The notes under the pieces are model-generated. The model searched no databases. It was given only the letters and a program-made list of their open reading frames with translations, and was not told the origin of the DNA. Made by a program: the position numbers and the translations under genes. Of a stretch of DNA of 64,000 nucleotides, positions 46,521 to 60,699 are shown in pieces; positions within the stretch are counted from its first letter, which is position 1; the number at the start of each line of letters is the position of its first letter. Source of the stretch: Stichopus chloronotus (taxonomy: Eukaryota > Echinodermata > Holothuroidea > Aspidochirotida > Stichopodidae); contig CM037835.1 of the NCBI GenBank assembly GCA_021234535.1, positions 7,936,001-8,000,000 on the forward strand, read 5' to 3'.

Positions 46521-49500
46521 AGCATGGGAAGTTCAGATGAGTTGTTGGACTTAGCTTTTTCTTGTACCGGAGTAATTCCACTGACATACACAAGGGTATG
46601 TAGAGCTGAACAACTGATTAAAGGTCGCAACAGAGAGAAATGACCTTGAGGTTAACCCAGTAAAAATAATCTTGGGAGTTTTTCCTAGAGTTCTATTTTT
46701 GTGTGTCGAAGTCTTTCTTCCATCTCACGTAGGCTACTTTTAAAAACAGACGCAAAACTGTTTTCTTTCGTACGCTTTCCTGCAGTTACAAGTGGCAACA
46801 ACTATATTTAGTTACTGACCTCAACAAGTTTTAAGACCAGTCCCGAAAGCCATAGCGGGATAAGAAATCACAGAATTGAATAAAAATGCAGTTGACAGGG
46901 AGATATAGAAGTATTACGTAGTTCTAGCCTCGAACGTGATCGTGTTTTAGTGTTGTCGCTTTTTTTTTTTTGTTTTGTTTACAACGATGACATTTAGATT
47001 GAATCAAATGATTATATCTGGCCTTCTGGAAGAGCTTTATAGATAACATATTAGTCATAGATACACGTCTTGCCAGGTTAACACACACTCAGATTGTGTT
47101 TTTGTATCCACCGGCCTTGTGTGTAAGGTTTAATACTTGTGGGGCGACCCACCAATCGGATATGCACCAGGTCAGATCCTCGTTCAATGACCTCCAACAA
47201 GGACGTGACCCTCTCTTTACAGGAATTCTTTGTGTGCAATTTCAGGTTGGGTTTGTAGTGAGCAGTTTGACGGTGAGTTTGATAAGGCAGTATATTCTTC
47301 AGGACCACAAAAAGTCGCAATCTAACTTTCATTGTCTATCTCAATCACTGGCCAACGAGGTGACATTTCTTGAGAAGAAGGAATTCACGCATTAACATGT
47401 TTTCAACAAAGCACTGCCACTTGGGTTAATGTAGTGACATTTTTGGGGACAAAGTTCACGTGCCCCTATCCGGTGGCTACGTGCCTGGCCAGATTCAGTG
47501 GGCTGTGAAAGCTTGGTGAGGTCTTGCAATGGGTCTTAGCTGTTCCTTTTTGTAGAAAACCGTTATTTTCTTACACGAATGATTAATAGAAACAATCCAA
47601 ACCACATAAGGTTTATATAGGCAAACAAGTATCTTCATAAGATAACCGCATTAGGCTTATCCCCAGTAGATAATCGCAACCACAAACCATTCTTTGTCTC
47701 TGATTAAGGATGTTGCTCATCCTTGGTTACATAGGCAATACCTCTGATCACTTGACAATTAACTAATTTGTCTGTTACAATAGGCAGATAGGTCAAGAGT
47801 CCTGAGTGTGGCCAACATAGAGATAGATGGGGCGACCCAAAGTGTCATGTGACTTTAATGTTGATCTTTTTCACCTAGGTTCTAGGGGAGCGCAAAAGTT
47901 TCCACCTCCCCCTCCCCCCCCCCCCCTCCGCATTCGTCCGCTTTGACTACGGCCCTGCTGTTCATTCAAGATAAAGTATGAGTTTAGTATTGTCGTATTC
48001 TCGGTCATCATCTTAAATTGGTCCCATTTCATAGTTTTAATCAAAACTTAAACTAAGATTTCCTATCAAACCAGCCGGGGTGTGACTGTTTTGCTACCAC
48101 TTATGAATTTTTCGGGTTAGAAGACCAATACAGCAATGCGCATGTAATTTTCAAAAAAAAAATGGAACTTATCTGCAGTTTCAGATTATAATCACCCGAG
48201 TCAAACGCGGTAACTTTGACCCTTTGTTTTCTTTACCTATTATTTCCATGAATGGACACAAACACACTTGTGCACATTTTATGTTGAAATACTTAGAAAT
48301 TACATGCATTACCGCCCAACTGTCAACCTTACTAATATTTTCTATGACTGTATGCGTACCTGTCAAAAGTATTTGAAAATAATTTATGAGGAAAAATCAA
48401 TTTTTTCCATTACATATGGTCATGTATGATATCACAATTTCAGAATGGCATCCTTATGGATGGTTTTACGAACATTACACTTGCAATAACTTGCAGAGTA
48501 AACGTACAGACATACTGACGTAGACAGAATCTGGGGGTCTTGCTCAGGCTTTCATTTGACAGCACTATGTAAAATTTCAATTCCAAACGTCCTGCCACAT
48601 TCATTCTCCTTTAAAATGTCGAGAGAGCCACAGCTGTTATTTACATTGTCACTGGCAATGTCACGGACGAACTACTATCATGAGTTTTCCAGTAAACAAA
48701 CCCAACGTCACCTTTTGCTCATATAAGTAATATTAAAGAGTCGTCGGAGGTCAGACATTTTGGTCTCAGTGAGTAGGTACACGTTTTCTTACAAAACTAG
48801 TCTTTACATAGGGTACCCGGGTGCCTGACCGACAATGTCAGGACTCGGTTTTGAAATTGCTACCCGGATCCAAGCTTTCACTAACGTATCATTGCACGTG
48901 TGACAAACCGAGTAAATTTTCCCCAACTAAAAACATTTCATTGTAACGGCCTCCATAAGATACAGTAGCGTTCTCTTAAAGTACAAAGCAACATGTATTG
49001 TCGATTTGTTAATGAAAATGGTAGGGAGGGGGGGGGGGGGATGTGACGTTTAACGTCGCAAAGTGTCGTATAAGCTACCCGCAACGCGGGGGGGGGGGGG
49101 GGGAGTGGGGTTGCGACAAGATTATTTTGGAGGTCTGAGTGCTCGCAGTACTACCTAACCTGAGCCCCACCATACGTTGGCACGAAGCGTACAAGAAAAG
49201 TTTTGGTTTTGAAACCCACATACAGGATGATGAAAGAAAAAGAGGATGTATAATTCAGTCACGATTCTTGTATCATCTCAATCCATCTGATATGTAGGCC
49301 CTATTACTATTTTTTATGCATTGATTTTTCCCTCACTATTGCGAAATTTCAGAAATAAGGTCCCTATTTCAAGACTGGGTACCTGCACCTTAGAACACTC
49401 GAGAAGCGCTGTTTCCAGTCATCGCACCCCCTGACTCCCCCCCCCCCCCCCCCAACCACACACACACACACACCTCGTTTGCTGTCACCGGCATACGCAG

Positions 49501-52500
49501 ACTTTGAGGAAATTGTTAAAGTGAGGGAAATAATATGGCTTCATCAGAGTCGTATGATTTCTCTATATGGACTCCGTCAAAGCGGTGCTCAACAATTGGT
49601 TTGCGCGTAGCTTACCTAGGAAAGTTTTGATAAAAATACCTTTCAGATTGCAGGAAATGATGGCACTTCCCAGTCTCTCTGGCCTCATTAATTTCAACTA
49701 AATTTTCTTTGAGTTTTAGGACACTGGCAAGTTAGGAAATAAACAATTTCACTAAAAATATATACATTTTTTTAATTTCAAGTTACAAAATGTGGGGGAC
49801 AAATGTGTTAGTGTCCCCTCCTGTCCAAAAGCGGCACCCTGTCTGACCCAAATGAAGACCCATGCCCGTACATAAGATGCAGGGTGCTATATAAATGTGC
49901 AAATCAAAATATCGTACTCGTAGTTCAACGGAAGTTATATGTTCGGACATCCGGGTATCCGACCAACTAAAGATCCTCGTTACCCGATTTCGATTTTTGA
50001 CCCTGTGCAAACATCATAAAAACAGTCGCGCTTTTTCAACAGGAATCCTCTGACAGGAGACACTCCCCAGTTAAACGTCAGTAATTTTAGAAAGTTAATT
50101 TTCAAAGATACGGCCTGCAACCGTGGTATGTAAGTTCGAATACAAAACCGGAACAACGTTTGAAAAGCTGAAATTATATAGTCTGATGACCTTTCCGGGG
50201 ACACGTAATTGCGTGTCTTTCTGCGACTCTCGTTTCAACCGAGGATCAATCTTTGCTCCTCAGCTTTTGACAAGATGTTTGGGCTGCGTGATAACCCTTC
50301 GTTGAGGAGCACCCTTCTGATTACGAGAAATTGAAGCTGGTTAAAAAACAGCACCAGATGAAGTACCGAGGATTCGAGAATATTTAAAGAAGTTCTTCAC
50401 GAACGCAACAAAAAAAAAATGTAGTAAAAACCAGTTTACATGATTCCATTTCCGTCGTATGCTCTCTTAAAGAACCGAATTCTATAACTTTGTTCTCTAT
50501 AAATATGACAGTAGTCTCGATTCGTTTCGGTGATACATTCTTAAATCTGTCCGTTTTTTTTTTTTTTCATCACATGTCTGTCAAAAATGTTGCTTGTTGT
50601 GTTTGATACTCTCGGCAAAATTCAAATTTTAAGAATCTTATTCATCAAATTACATTGAAGGTTCATGAGAAAATTTCGTCGTCCGGACACTGTCCATTTA
50701 TTCAGAATTGCAAAACTGGGAGTATATATGACTAACACGCTATGGGGGGTTGCAACTTTTCCGAGTGTAGGGTCAAATCATATTGCTATAACCCCCAGAG
50801 AGGCCGCACTGGAACAGAAAGGAGTACATGAGGTTGCGTCTCAGTTTCTCTACCCCCCCCCCTCTTCCCACTTCATCCACCCCTCAGTAGTGAACTTCTA
50901 CAGGACCGTCTAGTCGTTAGATAAATGTCAATTGTTTGTCAAGTGTTTCTAAAAACATGTCACTGGTGCCTATGGTTTTAGAATGCGTCATTTGAGGGAA
51001 TTCTTTTATTTCCCAAGTTATAAATTATTGAAAATTTAATCAAAAGTGATTAACTTTCACGTATGGGACGGTGTCCCTAAAAATAAAATGAGACACACAC
51101 GATGATGAAAGCCCATATTGTCGTTCCATGGAAGGGAGGTATCTTTTCTTTTTCTTTTAGAATATTCTGGATCAAATATCAAGTTTAATTTGCTGCCAAA
51201 AGGAAAGGCGAGGGTCGCAAACAGAGCAAATTGAAAATCGTGACACAGGCAGCCAGGCAGCAACGAAGGCGGTCACGAGTCGTGGGTTGCACACCCCTGC
51301 ACTATTACTTGAATCGGTCTCTGCATGCATAATTCTATATTATGTTCGTGTCTCTGCCATTCTGCCTTGAAGACACCCCGACATGTATGCTGGATTTAGA
51401 CAAATAAAGCACACCATATTCAATATCTGTAATCTTGAATTTTTTGCGCGACCAGTGAAGTTTTAGCTAGGCCTCTTATACGTGTTATTTCGTTTTGAAA
51501 CATTCGGTAAAGGGTAAAGACCTCCAGAAAAGTACAGTTTTTCTACTTTGTCCCAGCGATATTAGCATGTTAAACTATAAGGATAGCATCTATGTTATAC
51601 CCTTTAAAGATAACATACTTAACTAAAGATAGTGTATAATACGGTCTTTATGTTATGCCCCTTTCTTTTGTCGTCTTTTTTCAATATTTTGAATTTTTGA
51701 TGATTCTAACATCTGTTGCTGGTTAACCTTGAAAGTGTTCATTGACTCTCCAACTATGGTCGTTGAACTTATGAAAGCTAAATCAGGAATAACTATAGGC
51801 CCATGTGAAGTCAGCAGACGGGATCTTAAAAAGATATAGAAAACAATCGAGAAACACAAACAGAGCTATTGTTTGAACACAAATAGAGAAAACTTATCGG
51901 AATCCTCGAAGGGGGTTTTCCAGTACCAGGATTTACCCAACAACTAGAAACGTGGGTAGGCGTCGCAACCACCAAGTCTCTAAGGTTATTTTGGTCTGTT
52001 GGTTGTCGAGTATCTATTGGAAATATTTCAGGCTGGGGTTTGATAGCTATGGATACAGCCCCTCCCGTTTTTTTTTTCTCTCTAAAGGTAAAGAAACTTT
52101 ATGTACGTTCAGACAAACATATGGGTATGTACACTATTTACAATAAAACAAAGAACAAAGCGTAATTATTTAAGAAAAAAGTCATTGAGTCGAAATTATC
52201 GCTTTGTGTAATGGGTGAACCGTTACTGTACAAGTTCAACAGGAGTCGCAAGTGTAAGTACACTGTAAATACCGTAAGTATTAACAATGATAAAATTCAG
52301 AACAAACTTGAAGCAATACTGTATACATATTTTAAACAACACGGATTAAGTCACTTGCATTTTAAATTTAGGCCTATATATTATTTGCAAACGGCCCATG
52401 GTACATCAACTTGTAATGCATGAAGATACGCTTACATCGTTATATATGCCAACTCATGGACCACGAAATGACTTGTAATCACTAAACAAGGAGACATGTT

Positions 52501-55500
52501 GAAAACGTCAACGCCTATCATTTCCCCAAAACAGTCAAGGTGGGTAAAAGGTATTCCTTTCCCAAATAAACTGGAATGTGTTTCAGAATTTTGTCCAAAC
52601 CTTAAACATTAATTTATTTGCAATAGTTTAAAACAGAGATATCTCTATCCTATAGGAATGGAATATCACCTATGTGAACTGTTCAAGTGCCTTGATCGAA
52701 GAAATAACACTTTTAGGGGGGGGGGGGGTTAAGTTCGATTCAAACAGCTAAATCATCGGAAACCAAATGTTTATAAGTGACCATAATTGGGTAAGCTTTA
52801 TGTCGTACGACGATGTATACTTGAATTAACTGGAAATAACTGGAAATTCCTCAATTAAATTTAACGGTCAATTACATACAGTTAACAATGACAATACTCA
52901 TATAGAGGAGAGTCATATAACTGATAAAGGTTTTGACTAGGCGTTTATAAAGCCTATGCGGCTTGCAAAAAAAAAAAGAATTTCTGGATACATCGATACG
53001 ATAAAATGTCGTTTCCTGTATCCTAAAGAATTGAAACCAAGGACGATATAATTCAGATCTAAAATAGAAATTGTGAAAAGCTCGACCGAAGGAGGTTGGT
53101 GACGTCATGCACTAAAGGTCAGACGCTTAAGTTATGAGGTGTGACCTCACAGACAAATAACGTGTGCTCTGAAAAACATAGAGAGCTAGCTGTGGTTTGA
53201 TAGAAGGAAGTATACCATCACAAAACTTTGAGGAACTTCAAACCAAGGTCAGATTTATGGTTAAATTTTCACATCACGTATTACCTGCGATTAGATTATT
53301 TTCTCTCTTTTTTAGAAATAGGTAATAACTTCTCTTGTTTTTTAAAGGTTCATCACTTACCGCAAAATCTTTCCTACTGCTACTACGTTTAGACTGCTCT
53401 TTATGAATGAGTCGGATTGGTCTTACAAAAGAAATAAAACAAGAAAGTTGTTCCGTGTCACGCAGTCCCGCAGCCGTCATGTAGGGGGGGGGGGGGGGTC
53501 GCAAGACAAGACTAGGTTTAAATTATTGCTAGAACAGAGATAGGAATCACGCACATGTACGTGACTTATTTTCATTAGTGGCACCGTTTTTAGCAATGCT
53601 TGTTGTACGCGTCTATGAAGCTACGCAGGATCTTAGGGCGCAGTGCCCCCTCCCTCACAAATCCTTGAGCCCCCAAGCGAGCCCCCCCCCCCCCACTGGG
53701 AAGTGAGCCAAAAAGAATATGATCAACTTGCTAATGATAATATCAATTCACTGATATCCATCGGGACAATGCCCCTTGCGACAAACTTGTCGTGATAATT
53801 TATTATTTATTTATTTAATCGTTTATTTATTTAATCGCCAGTGGTCATTTCAATAAGTTCATGCACTATCAGGCTACGAAGAATTAGTTGCCAATCATAA
53901 ATTTGATCATAGTGTCCGTCACGAATTCCCTCCCTATGCTAGAGAATATATGATAGCCTATCTACCATACCACTGTGGGAACAAGACCACAGTGGATACG
54001 GTACGAACTAATATAACCTGTCGTGACAATCTGAACAGTCAGACATGATAGTCTGGCTCTGAGTAGTAATGTGGTCAAATCTAAACAGATGAAACATTTG
54101 AAAATCCTTTCATTGATCGTCGATTTTAGTGAGTATCCAATTTACCGACCCTCTGCATTCGCGCATCGGTCAAATCACGTGATCAGTACTTCCAACTACT
54201 GCTAACACCAAACCATGCAACAAATAACTTGAGCAAATGTTTCGAAAAGTGCTCCGAATCGTTAAAAGATTATTTCAGTGATTTCTGAGCCGGGAAATCG
54301 TTAATTTTTTTAAGAAACGTGATTAGCTAGGAATATCGGGTATCCCGCTTTTCAATCGGGCTTTTTGTAATCCATTTTATTCCTCCAACACTCTCTCTCA
54401 ATTCAAATTTAAGTCGACGCGATTGTGCCGTGTTAGTTTTTTAGTCTCGCAAAACTGTACTGAAAAATTTTGAGGAGCAGCTTACTTAGTGGGCTATGTC
54501 TGTTATTGTCTGAAATGCAGTAGTTTTTCATATTTGTTAGATATGATGGTTAATCAAAAGTTTGTGGTTGCAAGAAGAAAGGGATTGTTTGTGTATTTTA
54601 ATGGATTAACCCCATCCCCAAGCGTCTTGTAGTCCTATGGCTCCTGTTAAGCCTTCCAAGTGCCATTCCTGGCTATCTGGGGTGATTTCAAATTTTAAAT
54701 TTTCGGCTTGGTGCACCCTGCGCCGACTATGTTGGCGCTCCGCTTAGATAGTAAGCGGGAGCCTCCCACCAATATATTCAGTCCTCCATGCTCCCCTTCC
54801 CTCAACAAAAAATCCTAACTTCGCCACTGTAAGCAAGTAGTTGATACACATGATGCCTTTGACAAGCCGTTGGTGTAGTTTTGAGTAGCATATACATTTG
54901 TAAACAACTGAACCATGGAGATATGTAATGTATTATACATCATACTCTAGTTTAAACAATGCACACGCGATATATATGAGCAGGGAAAAAAAAAGAAAGA
55001 AGAAAAAACAAACAAACGATCAAGAATCTGAAACAACCATGTAAACCTAATGTTATGATAATTTCCTACCACAATGAGCCGGCATTGTGGGTGATTACAC
55101 GGTGCATCAGTTTTTCGACTTGGGCAGAGTCTGGCCCTCGAAGTCAAATCAGATTCCCGTGGTAGGCGCCATAGAAACAGGGAGGCGGACCATCGACACA
55201 TGAGGCATATGTTGACAATTTTGTTCTCATAAAAAAGTCCTAAGTCTCCATGAGGACATTTCTTTTAGGTTGGACAAATTTGCTCCCCCTGTCCACGATG
55301 AACGCCTTCAGTTAAATTCCTCTACGACGGGTTTGAAAACCGTTAAGTGTGGCGGTAGTAATCAGATGAAATATAGCTACCCCAACCCAATCCTCCTTTG
55401 TTCTCTACATTGTTACCCCGGATTTCTTCCTTTCACCCCCACTCCTCCTTATTGATTCAATTCATTTCAACCAAAATCGCGCAAACCGACGCAGCAAATT

Positions 55501-55780
55501 GTTTTAAATCGCGAGTCAGATGTACGCGGGATTGCATGCCGAAAATCTATACAACACCCCTAGAATCTGTGGAATAACTCCTCCACTGAACACTCATTTC
55601 GATTTTATCAGAGATATCTCACAAAGTGAGCCGATGTTCTCTATTTTTCTTCCTATGTCGACAGATAACGATTTTCTCAGTGGCCCCTTGTGACCCGAAC
55701 GAGCTAAACAAACATAATGCAATCGCAGCAAAATTACCGGTAAGCCGCAGGTAGCACGTAGTATTCTTCCCCGATGGAAT
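46521..55780. other. Gene-poor stretch with many long G/C homopolymers
   Basis: No exons supported. Runs of 13 or more: C at 47914-47926, 49437-49453 and 53682-53694; G at 49028-49040, 49088-49103, 52716-52728 and 53484-53498. An (AC)n tract follows at about 49457-49473. A TTTA-rich duplication lies at about 53790-53837. Confidence 0.6.
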
Positions 55781-55783
55781 AGA

Positions 55784-55819
55784 TATATTATTCAGGTATC
55801 CTTGGTTGTAATTCACTCT
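55784..55819 (+). promoter_or_regulatory. TATA box plus initiator
   Basis: TATATTA starts at 55784. An initiator match (TCACTCT, consensus YYANWYY) has its A at 55815, 31 bp downstream, the canonical spacing. The predicted 5' UTR to the ATG at 55861 is 46 nt. Confidence 0.55.
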
Positions 55820-55860
55820 CTCCTGTACCCGACCTGTACAGAGGTTGAAGTCTTGCCATC

Positions 55861-55924
55861 ATGGAAAAACAACGAGCGTCCTTGTATCTCTGTCTCCTCT
55901 TGGTTACTCTATCACTCTGCACTG
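55861..55924 (+). CDS. First coding exon of a secreted protein (signal peptide)
   Basis: The ATG at 55861 opens MEKQRAS, followed by the hydrophobic run LYLCLLLVTLSLC and TG. This is a textbook signal peptide: short basic N-region, 13-residue leucine-rich core, small residues at the cleavage region. The exon ends ACTG|GTAAGC after 21 codons and one base, so it splices in phase 1. Phase 1 after a signal peptide is common in genes built from shuffled extracellular modules, and it is the phase required by the A exons of the upstream gene. A TATA box and initiator lie at correct distances upstream. No second exon was confirmed before 64,000, so the mature protein is unknown. Confidence 0.68.
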
Positions 55925-58040
55925 GTAAGCTGGATTCATAAATTTCTCAAAACATTTTTGACCCAAATGTCAGTCAGTCAGTTCATAAATGTGCTTTTTC
56001 TTTTTTTTCTACTTAATTTTCGAGACACGTACAACACTATGATAGGTAACCTGCTTGAACAGTTACTCCCATTTTTGACATCTTTTCTTCCCTGGTTTCT
56101 GTGACACGTGGGATACGATGTTCTGTTAGGAACGTCCGCTTATTTGCTTAGGTCAGAGGTCAAACACGGTAATTATCTTTTATTATTTTTTTCAAACATG
56201 GTTTGATAGGCCTGTGCGCAGTACTAAATTGTTGGGACGTTTTTGCATGTATACATTGAAGTAACATTATAACGTCTGACCTCGACAAGCAAGTAAATAA
56301 GACCTCACAGAATTGTGGCGATTCTTCTAACCGGACGGCGATTACTGCCGGAATTAAAATTACGCAGCGATGGTGGATCGACGCAAAAATGCGTGTTTGT
56401 GGAACGCTGCAGGCACAAGTGACCTATTGACCCAATGGTAAAAGCAGAATATGGACTTACGTTTACAATGTATCATGATACTTGCAAACGTTAGTAAATG
56501 CTTCGCGGGAAAAAAATTAGGAACATCGTCGCTGCTTCAATTAAGGGGGAAAAAGAGAAAGTGAAGTGAATGATACAGAGACACTTACATATGGTTGGAA
56601 CTTTGGGTACCGATTACCTAACGTGGAAATGTGAAATTCCTATACTAGTGAACTGAAAAAGTTTCTGATTTAGAGGCAATCGGTGCAACGAGACACGACT
56701 ATACTTATATTTGCTGTACAAGTGGTTCTTTAATAATATTTTGAGGATCCCATTGTCTTCACTTTTGGATTTTATGTTTTCATTTGCACTAACTCATTGG
56801 AAATGAGCGATCTACTGTAGAAGGTACCAGTTTATACTAGTTACTACGGACTACAGTTATGCTGTGCGAAGAGGTGTGGGGAGGGGGTAAAAATTAACCC
56901 TTATTTTATTCTCCGTTAGTTCCATATATACAGTATGCGTTATCAGCATGCTCATTTTCATGTAGCAACGCTATTTAGCGCTCTTCGATACGAATGAAAC
57001 TGGATCCGGGGTAGCACATTACGTTCCAAAACTTAGCGCGCAACTGACTGTAACATGTATGCACAGTTAATTCACGCACTGTTACTAGCCTATATACGAA
57101 CGCGTAAGTCGGCATAAATCGTTATGACTGTAGTTTAGTGCTGTCACACACCGTGCATGGTGTAGCCTACATTTAATACAATATAGTCGTCTCCTTGGAC
57201 AATTCTAGCAGGCGCAATCTAAAGTTGCTGTAGACCTTCCATATCATGCTAAGAGAGGCAAATGGGCAACTTAGTTTGGGTATTAAAGAGGCAACATGGG
57301 TGAGTGAAAATCAAAACACTTTCCTCCTGGGAGTGGTAGAAACTCCGGAAGCTCATCGGCATTGCCAATATAATATTATAAAGAGTTTGCGCCACCGACT
57401 GGATCCCCCCCCCCCCCCCCAGCACAGCAAGGACGCGTTAAATATAGTTTAAACTCGCATAAGCCAAAGCTACATCACGCTGCACAGGCACAGGGTATGA
57501 GTGGGAACAACACATGATACAATAGTGTGTAGGCCTATGATATATGTATAGCAGACATGTGTATGCATGTGCAAAGATTTGTAGTTGTATACCACCGGTT
57601 CGTTGCTGGTGTATTTGCGTGATAATCTATGCGCACACTCATCCTACCCAAATGTGCACTAAGTCGAGTGTGCACTGAGTGTGCATCGTTTCCTGGTAGC
57701 GCAATCGCATACCTCACCGTTCCTATACTCCATACGGCAATGTGACTGAACTTGACGTAAGCACTACAGCAACGCAGATATTACCTGTAAATATTGCGGA
57801 GGTTTTTCGATTCGTAACTTACTTTGGATTGCTTACAAATCTACACACATACTTATCTATGTTCCAAAGGGCGTTTAAAGCATGAGCGTAAATTCAAACG
57901 CAACAGCTTAGAATTAGTCTCTTCATTATCAGTTAAAGAATGTACTCAAAACAAGTCTTTATTCAATCACAAAATATCGTTTTACCTAATGTTTGTCACT
58001 GCTAGGAAAGTTGTTGTTTGTTCACTCTCTCTGTAGCATC
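55925..58040. other. Presumed first intron of the signal-peptide gene, no exon found
   Basis: A 16-base C run lies at 57405-57420. No A-like or B-like exon was seen. Confidence 0.4.
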
Positions 58041-58072
58041 AACATGTTATGTTGTTTGTGACACATCGTGAC

Positions 58073-58179
58073 CGGACAACTTCCCCCCCTCGGAGAATTC
58101 CCACAGGGACAATTCCTTCGTGAAAAGGTTTGGGGTTAAGCTGAGGGCGGGTGAAAATTCTCCCAGGGGAAGTTGTCGG
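58073..58179. repeat. Long imperfect inverted repeat
   Basis: Arm 58073-58099 (CGGACAACTTCCCC, then GGAGAATT) pairs with 58156-58179 (AATTCTCC, then GGGGAAGTTGTCGG). Further GTTGTC words follow to about 58210, then a G10 run. It may be the end of a fold-back element. Confidence 0.6.
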
Positions 58180-58374
58180 GACGGTAGTTGTCCCTTGGAA
58201 ATTGTCGGGGGGGGGGAGGCGGGGGAGGGCAATTGTCCACGAGGGAGTTTTCCGGTAACCTGTCAAACATCCCAGAGTTGCTCGTACCAAAACCAGAATA
58301 TTTTAAAGCAGGCCGTGGTTGCATTGCTTTGGTTTCACTGAAATCGTAACGTTTGTAATCACGCCGCGGTGTTT

Positions 58375-59045
58375 GTGTGTAAGTATGTGTGTATGTGTGT
58401 TCGTCACCGTGTAAACTTGCTTGGACAAATCTCATGTTTAAGTACATAGGTGTAGCACACTGAGTAGAAGAACCCTATTGTTTGAGGTCAAAGGTCATTT
58501 GGGTTTAACAGGGGTAAAATTGTGAAAACCTTGTAAACACGATATCTCAAGAAGGGAAGCTTGGACAAATGTCATCTTTAGTAAGTTGGTGTACCACATT
58601 GATTACAAGATCCCTAGTGATTTTGGAGGTCAAAGGTCATTTGAGGTCAACAAGAGTCAAATTGTGAAAATATTGTAAACACAATATCTCCAAAAGGAAA
58701 ACTTTGGCAGATCTCGCATTCAGAATGTAGGTGCATTTTATTGAGTACAAGGAATCCATTATCTCTGGTGAAGGTCCAAGGTCATTTGAGATCAACAGGG
58801 ACACATTATGGAATTCTTGTAAACATCATATCTCAAGAAATGAAGCTTTGACATATTTCATTTTCAGATGTAGTTGTAGGCCTATCTCATTATTGCGATA
58901 ACCCGCATTTGGTCTCTAACGGAGGTCAAAGGTCATCAGATGTCAACAACTGCCACATTTGTGACACATGCTAATGCTACAATGTCAGATTCGAAAAAGG
59001 GAATACTGATAATCTGATCATCGAAACCACAATGCATTTGTGCAT
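58375..59045 (+). mobile_element. 145-bp satellite element with GT tract and 3' hairpin (copy at 58 kb)
   Basis: A GT tract (about 58370-58400) is followed by units with clusters at 58485, 58627, 58772 and 58923. The cluster at 58627-58649 is a perfect DR1 plus DR4. It ends with GATCATCGAAACCACA and the hairpin ATGCA-TTTG-TGCAT (59032-59045). It is the best preserved copy and matches the one at 24.5 kb. Confidence 0.85.
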
Positions 59046-59588
59046 TCTGTAATTTTTTTTTTACATTTTCTTCTTTTCTGTATAGCAGCTCATCGACAAT
59101 TCACAGTGTAGAGTGTTTTGAGTTTCTTCGCCTTAAAACCGCCAGTAATAAGCTAATGTTTCTGCAGCAAGACCAATCTTCTGGCACCTCTGTGCCCCTC
59201 TGTGCCATTCAAATAGAACCTTAACCTACGTACACCTCACAAGTACAAATTGCAAGAAAAGTTGGCCATAACAGGGATGGCAATATTCGATTTCAGGAAA
59301 ACCAGATATTCTGCCTTACCTTTGTGACAAGAATACAAATGAAAACAGTGAATTTGTGGGGCAAATACGACACCGATTCTTTGTAGTCTGCATATAAGTA
59401 GCGTTGCCTCAGGTGGAATGGGGGAGTCCCCTCGACTTTTCAGAGAAGTGCGTATTGTTTTGTCATCATGGTAAACTGTGTCAAAGTTATAGATTTATGT
59501 AGGAGGTGGGTCGAGGTGCTCGTTTTGTAGAACTGGAAAGTAGTTAGAAAATCGTATTTTTCCTACCCAGCATAACCTTCTTTATTTT

Positions 59589-59603
59589 GCGCGCTTCGCG
59601 CGC
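59589..59603. repeat. GCGCGC-TTC-GCGCGC hairpin
   Basis: A perfect CpG-rich 6-bp stem with a 3-base loop in AT-rich surroundings, probably a remnant of a dispersed repeat. Confidence 0.6.
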
Positions 59604-60699
59604 TCTGTCCTATGTGCATATATGTACCACATTACGCACGTACGTGTTCAACCGCACGTGCCCTTCCACCCCACGGTAGCGTCCCCCTCTATTTATAACT
59701 CATTTTACCCCGCCACTTTTCGGGACTTGGCGCCGCCCCTGGCTTGTTTACAAGTGTGAAGTTATAACCCTTCAAGCGAGATTTTCTGGATTTAGTCCTT
59801 CGTTCTTCAGTTTAGCACATCTGGCAAGTTTGAGGTCAGTTTGGAATTCTGATACAACGTCTAGACATTTTAGTTAACCTAAGCTGTCGAACATTTCTAC
59901 CACAATATCTGATTATATTGCAGTGTAACGGATGTCATTAGCGATCCAACCGTTTCCTTTTAAATACTGACTATGAGTTCATGGAATCGCATAGTGTCTC
60001 CTGTAAATAACTTGACGTGGAATATCAGCAAAGGAATACTTGTATAAGTATTGTTTCTTCTGTTAATTTGTCACCTTATTATACATCAAGAAGGAACCAA
60101 CAGTATGATTGCGGCTGGAAAACTCGTATAATAATTTTTGATATTGGTGATGTATTCCAAAAAGTCAAAGTACTATGCAGAGGGTAGAAAAAGCTGATGT
60201 CAGTTATGCAAAGAAAGCAATAATTATTTCCCGATGATCACTGCCATTTAAATTTCAAAAGTCTCCTTATCTTGTATTAGTTTTTTCCTGTGTGTGAAGG
60301 TAATGTCCAGTTGGTATCGCCAGAAAATGAAATAATTATAGAACTTAAGATGAGTTAATTTTAAACATACCGACCAGAGTACCGATCGCTAACTGCCAGA
60401 GAATTGAAAACAAAATCATAATTCAGAGATTTCTCAACCAAGCAAAAACTAGAATTAGTACTGTAAGTCTGGCAGACGTTTGCGAAATCTGAGAATCATA
60501 TACTCTTTCTCTCGATCTGAATGTACATTTCCATCGTGTGTAGGGCTACAAAATGATTTCAGGATAGAAAGATTAGTTATGAAATTACTCTTGCAAACTT
60601 TTGCAGCTATGGCAGCTTTGAATGTGGGAGGGTGGGGGAGGGGTCTGGGAGAGTGGAGACAGTGAAGTTATGGTGCTCCCAATGTCTTCTGAACTACAA

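Noticed and set aside
50123..50145. GTTCGAATAC as a tRNA B box
   Set aside because: No A box at the right distance and no cloverleaf could be drawn.
57246..57452. 68-codon frame ending in a proline run
   Set aside because: The proline run is the C16 homopolymer; no splice context or domain.
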